A DNA stretch of 64,000 nucleotides, taken from NCBI GenBank assembly GCA_012656075.1, contig JAAKBF010000120.1, forward strand, positions 62,001 to 126,000, in the 5' to 3' direction. This document shows positions 61,109 through 64,000 of the stretch, piece by piece. The notes beneath the pieces were generated by a model, which worked only from the letters and a program-made list of their open reading frames with translations, did not search any database and was not told where the DNA came from. The translations under genes and the position numbers were made by a program. The stretch is from Phytophthora hibernalis. Its lineage: Eukaryota; Oomycota; Peronosporomycetes; Peronosporales; Peronosporaceae. Positions within the stretch are counted from its first letter, which is position 1; the number at the start of each line of letters is the position of its first letter.

Positions 61109-61976
61109 ATGGCGAGTTCTGTGGTGACGGCGCTCTTCGGGTCGTACGACCTGCGCAACGCCAAGCAGTGGCGCGACGAGGACATGGCGTTCCGCGAGCA
61201 GGAGGTCCAGTGGCTCAACGACGACATCGTGCGCGCGCACCAGTGGCGCGTGGCCGACATGGAGCGTTTCCTGCGACGCGAGAAGCTGCAGAGTGAGCAC
61301 GTCGTGTGTCAAGCACGTGCCGAGCAGCTCTCGACCGTCTCAGAACAGTCCACGCTGCTATGCGGCTTCATCGTCAGCGCCATGTGCAACGTGGGCGTGC
61401 AGGACGATGTGCAGCCCTGGCTGCTGTGGCTCTATACGGTCTCAGGCACTGCCGTGTGTGTCTCCATGCTCATCTGTGCAGTCATGTGCACCAACCTGCA
61501 ATTGGCAGTGACCCGCTACGCTGCACACTCGCTGGAGGACAGTGTACGAGCCATGGACTTGACGCAACTCGAGTGGGACTCGCCCTTCAGCCAGTGGTGG
61601 CTGCGACGCTGCGAGAAGAGCAGATGACGGCCTACAAATTCCTGCTGGGCGGCGTCGCACTCTTCTTCCTCTACTTGGGAGCCGTCTCCTGGGTCAATTC
61701 TACATGTCCACAGGCACGTCGCTGAGTATCTCGTCACTGTCGTTCGTGGGCTTCTTGGTCTGGCAACTCCGCATCGCTAGTAAGTGGCGGTATTTACTCT
61801 CGCCGCCGTCTTCCGGCGGGTCTGCTTCAGCGTCGATGGGAAGTGGACACTATTCGATGTTGTCGCAGTCGCTGCTGTCGGCGCCCAGAACGCCGTCGAT
61901 GATGAGGAAGTCGATGGAACCGACGACTGGCGCGTCCAGTTTTACAAAGTCCATTACGCCGAATGGGACGCCGTGA
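61109..61976 (+). CDS. Orai-like (CRAC channel family) membrane protein, frame-interrupted
   Basis: Orai proteins are plasma-membrane Ca channels opened after store depletion. ATG 61109; charged cytosolic N-terminus with coiled-coil character; TM1 L-L-C-G-F-I-V-S-A-M-C-N-V; TM2 L-L-W-L-Y-T-V-S-G-T-A-V-C-V-S-M-L-I; a loop with A-A-H-S-L-E-D-S-V; TM3 F-L-L-G-G-V-A-L-F-F-L-Y-L-G; TM4 I-S-S-L-S-F-V-G-F-L-V-W-Q; then a Ser-rich tail ending at 61976. The selectivity-filter position (Glu106 in human Orai1) aligns with Asn of A-M-C-N-V. Breaks near 61610 (1 nt) and 61702 (missing T) separate TM2, TM3 and TM4. GTAAGT at 61779 could be a splice donor, so the tail may differ. Confidence 0.7.
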
Positions 61977-62098
61977 GCTTCGAATTGAGAGTACAGCTAT
62001 GTTTCATTACTACTTCTGCAGATTGGTAAGTCCGCCGCTGAGACTTTAATAACTTACAACTTCCAGCGACTGAGCCTCTTGACCATCTTGGATAGACT

Positions 62099-63381
62099 TC
62101 ACGGGTTCTCTACGGAAACCTCTCGATCGCTGCTCACGCAGCTCGCGGAAGGTTCCCCAGGATAATACTCACACTCAACGTATTCAGTTAGTTTTGTCGC
62201 GAACGCCACGTTTCGGAACTGTCCGGTCCATGGCCGATTCTGGTGGTTCATGCCATTGTCCCGCAAATCCTGTCGGCATCGCTCTCGGCTTGTGGTGGAT
62301 TCAACAGCGACCGGGGCCTGCTCTCGGTCAGCGAGTCGGTGGTTGGAGCTCGCCGTCCTCAGGAGTCCAACGCAACTGCTGGTGCCGGATGAATCCTCCT
62401 CACAATCGAGGGTGGGCGTCAAGGCCGGGAAGATGATCTCAAGCGAGTCGTCCGACGAGTCCAGCAGCTCTGGCTGGCCGTCGGGCGGCAGCAAGTACGT
62501 CGTGAACTCGATCACCTCGTACACGAAGGCCAGAACGAGGAAGAGAAGCCACGCGTAGAAGTAGCGCACGTTGCCTTTGCCAACACATTTTCCCGTCCAG
62601 GGACAGTGGTGGTCGTACTCCTCGATGCACACCCTGCAGTCCATACAATGCAGCGCTCTGCAACAAAACACAAACAAAACATTAGCATCAACTCTACTCC
62701 ATCCAACAGCAATTGACGCACCCTTCCGGTCGGTACGAGTCACAATGGTCGCAGTACGTGAACGATTCATCTGGAGGCAGCTCAATCCTACGCCCACAAC
62801 GTGAGTCATCAACAAATATACCCAAAAAGCACAAAAACCTACCTCTGGACGATGCCTGGATCAGAGCACCCCACGAGTGCGTAACAAGTCAAACACAGTC
62901 CTGAAAACAGGATACCCGTACCTAACTCCAGCACACCTGCCTTCTCAAAGGTCAGGACGTTCACGACGCCTGCCAGGAAGCACAAAGTGGACCACGTAGC
63001 CAGCAGCAGGTGCCAATGAGGTCCCACGATGCAGCAGGGAGGTGATGCGTCCTGTAGTGACGCGTCTCGCCATCGCAGACCGAAGTTCGCGCGCTTGAGT
63101 TGCACCAGCTCCAGCGCATGGTGCGTCACCGTAAGATACCTAACCACCTGCCACTGCGCGTCACCTGAAGCTTCCAGGCCGCGCTCCACGTCCACGTCGC
63201 GTTTGGCCAGAGGCAGCGGTCGTACGGGACCTCCGCCCAGTCGACTGCGCGCCAACAGGTTGTCGTACTCGTAGCTGCACTCGGCGGTTCGCTTGCGCTT
63301 GTCCATAGCCACGAGAGGCGATGAGATACGCAGCGGCTTGAGCGCTGGAACTGAGACTGGAGACGCCTTGTGCTTGACCAT
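62099..63381 (-). CDS. DHHC-type protein S-palmitoyltransferase
   Basis: Adds palmitate to Cys of membrane proteins, typically in Golgi or plasma membrane. Three exons: 63381-62843, 62787-62722 and 62657-62099, with GT-AG introns of 55 and 64 bp. TM1 and TM2 (L-L-L-A-T-W-S-T-L-C-F-L-A and I-L-F-S-G-L-C-L-T-C-Y-A-L) are followed by S-D-P-G, the conserved D-P-G motif. Cys-rich domain C-D-H-C-D-S-Y-R-P-E-G ... H-C-M-D-C-R-V-C-I-E-E-Y-D-H-H-C-P-W contains the catalytic D-H-H-C; the exon junction lies between the first two Cys pairs. N-R-Y-F is represented by V-R-Y-F. TM3 follows. A clear TM4 and the T-T-x-E motif are not visible; the C-terminal 120 residues are hydrophilic. No frame breaks. Confidence 0.9.
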
Positions 63382-63673
63382 GACGGCGCCTTTTTGATTG
63401 TGAACGGCGATTGCTTCTGTTGTTTCGAGATAGAGATATGCCTAAGGGAAAATACAGAAAAGGCGAGAAACAAATCTGAGACATGAGAGTATGCTTGTGG
63501 AGAGGGATGGAGTAGGAAGGAGAGAGGTTTGCGTTGGTAGTGATGACAAATGAGAGAGATACCGGCTTCAGCTTGGTCCTGCGAGCTGAGCGGAGGAAGG
63601 CACGTGTGAGTATGAGTTGATGATTTATACCTGGAAACTGGAGAGTACTTTACTGTTTCATCGGATGTTCATG
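63382..63673. other. Upstream region of DHHC gene / 3' flank of RCC1-type gene
   Basis: Same-strand neighbours about 290 bp apart. Minus-strand TTTTCCCTTAG at about 63435-63445 could be a 5' UTR splice acceptor. No gene. Confidence 0.35.
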
Positions 63674-64000
63674 CTACACGACAACGAGTGTGTGGGAGGC
63701 ACCACAGACCATTTGACGCACATTGCCAGCTTCTTTGAGCCAGGATACACGTCTCTCCTGCACTTCAGCGGTTGTCGATCCCGCGTTCTCCGACGGCTGT
63801 GAGAAACTTGCGTAGGACTGCAGTAGTGCTCCACTCTTGGCCAATAGAGCGTAGTGCATTTCACCACAGGATACAGCGGTGATTTGTCCGAAGAACTCGC
63901 GCTCCAGAGTCGGTGGAAGTGTCAACAGCGTTGGCGAGAGATGCAGCTTGTCCGCTTCCAGAGACAGATCCCGCCCGCTAATGTACGCGGTGCCGTTCTG
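63674..64000 (-). CDS. RCC1-repeat protein, 3' end only
   Basis: Runs off the window. Encodes an RCC1-type blade: I-T-A-V-S-C-G-E-M-H-Y-A-L-L-A-K-S-G, a spacer of about 40 residues, then V-R-Q-M-V-C-G-A-S-H-T-L-V-V-V and stop at 63674. The 'V-x-C-G-x-x-H-x-x-x-L' pattern is the RCC1 beta-propeller signature (Ran exchange factor-like or related scaffold). Role cannot be judged from the last 108 codons. The open frame continues to the window edge without a break. Confidence 0.75.
   Translation of the reverse strand, partial: QNGTAYISGRDLSLEADKLHLSPTLLTLPPTLEREFFGQITAVSCGEMHYALLAKSGALLQSYASFSQPSENAGSTTAEVQERRVSWLKEAGNVRQMVCGASHTLVVV

Noticed and set aside
40971..63381. Operon or co-regulated cluster of membrane/lipid-modification genes
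   Set aside because: Genes are on both strands with separate intergenic promoters; proximity alone is not evidence of shared function.

Overview
The window looks like a gene island in a repeat-rich nuclear genome of an oomycete, most likely Phytophthora or a close relative. The evidence is a secreted RXLR-EER type effector gene with an oomycete Inr/FPR-like core promoter, very short GT-AG introns (about 55-91 bp), GC-rich host exons between AT-rich spacers, and a dense mix of element families typical of these genomes (PiggyBac, Copia, Tc1/mariner, hAT, pogo, Helitron, Crypton-like tyrosine recombinases).

Layout. 1-6.3 kb: remnants (gag-like ORF, Helitron N-terminal piece, PiggyBac copy 1 whose 3' half is replaced by a minisatellite, a foldback hairpin, an hAT-derived short element). 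7-10.9 kb: two decayed members of a receptor-like kinase family separated by a pogo/Tigger fragment. 11.1-14.3 kb: a bromodomain (BRD8-like) gene and the RXLR effector. 14.48-17.0 kb: a PiggyBac-type element with about 600-bp inverted arms. 17.3-28.4 kb: two Copia retroelements, the second circularly permuted and split by a precise PiggyBac insertion. 28.8-33.3 kb: a plant-type mariner, a 673-bp TIR element and a Tc1-like element with perfect 32-bp TIRs. 34.6-40.3 kb: two Crypton-like tyrosine recombinase elements in the same orientation. 41-64 kb: mostly host genes: a HAD-like protein, a third receptor-like kinase copy, an ARF-like GTPase, a Tudor-repeat multi-pass membrane protein, a His-rich myristoylation-motif protein, mitochondrial branched-chain aminotransferase, a Cys/His-motif protein, a huge EF-hand/tandem-repeat membrane protein, an Orai-like channel, a DHHC palmitoyltransferase and the 3' end of an RCC1-type gene.

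The host genes do not form a pathway. Several are membrane or lipid-anchored (DHHC enzyme, two N-myristoylation-motif proteins, Orai-like channel, EF-hand protein), but this proximity is not evidence of joint function.

Caution: unrelated, otherwise well conserved genes (aminotransferase, Orai-like, ARF-like, BRD8-like, repeat protein, effector) each carry one to three 1-2 nt indels. This is more like assembly or read error than parallel gene death, so frame breaks alone are weak evidence of pseudogenes here. Calls of true decay rest on larger lesions (deletions, lost catalytic residues, truncated domains). All family assignments come from reading motifs by eye; no database search was run.
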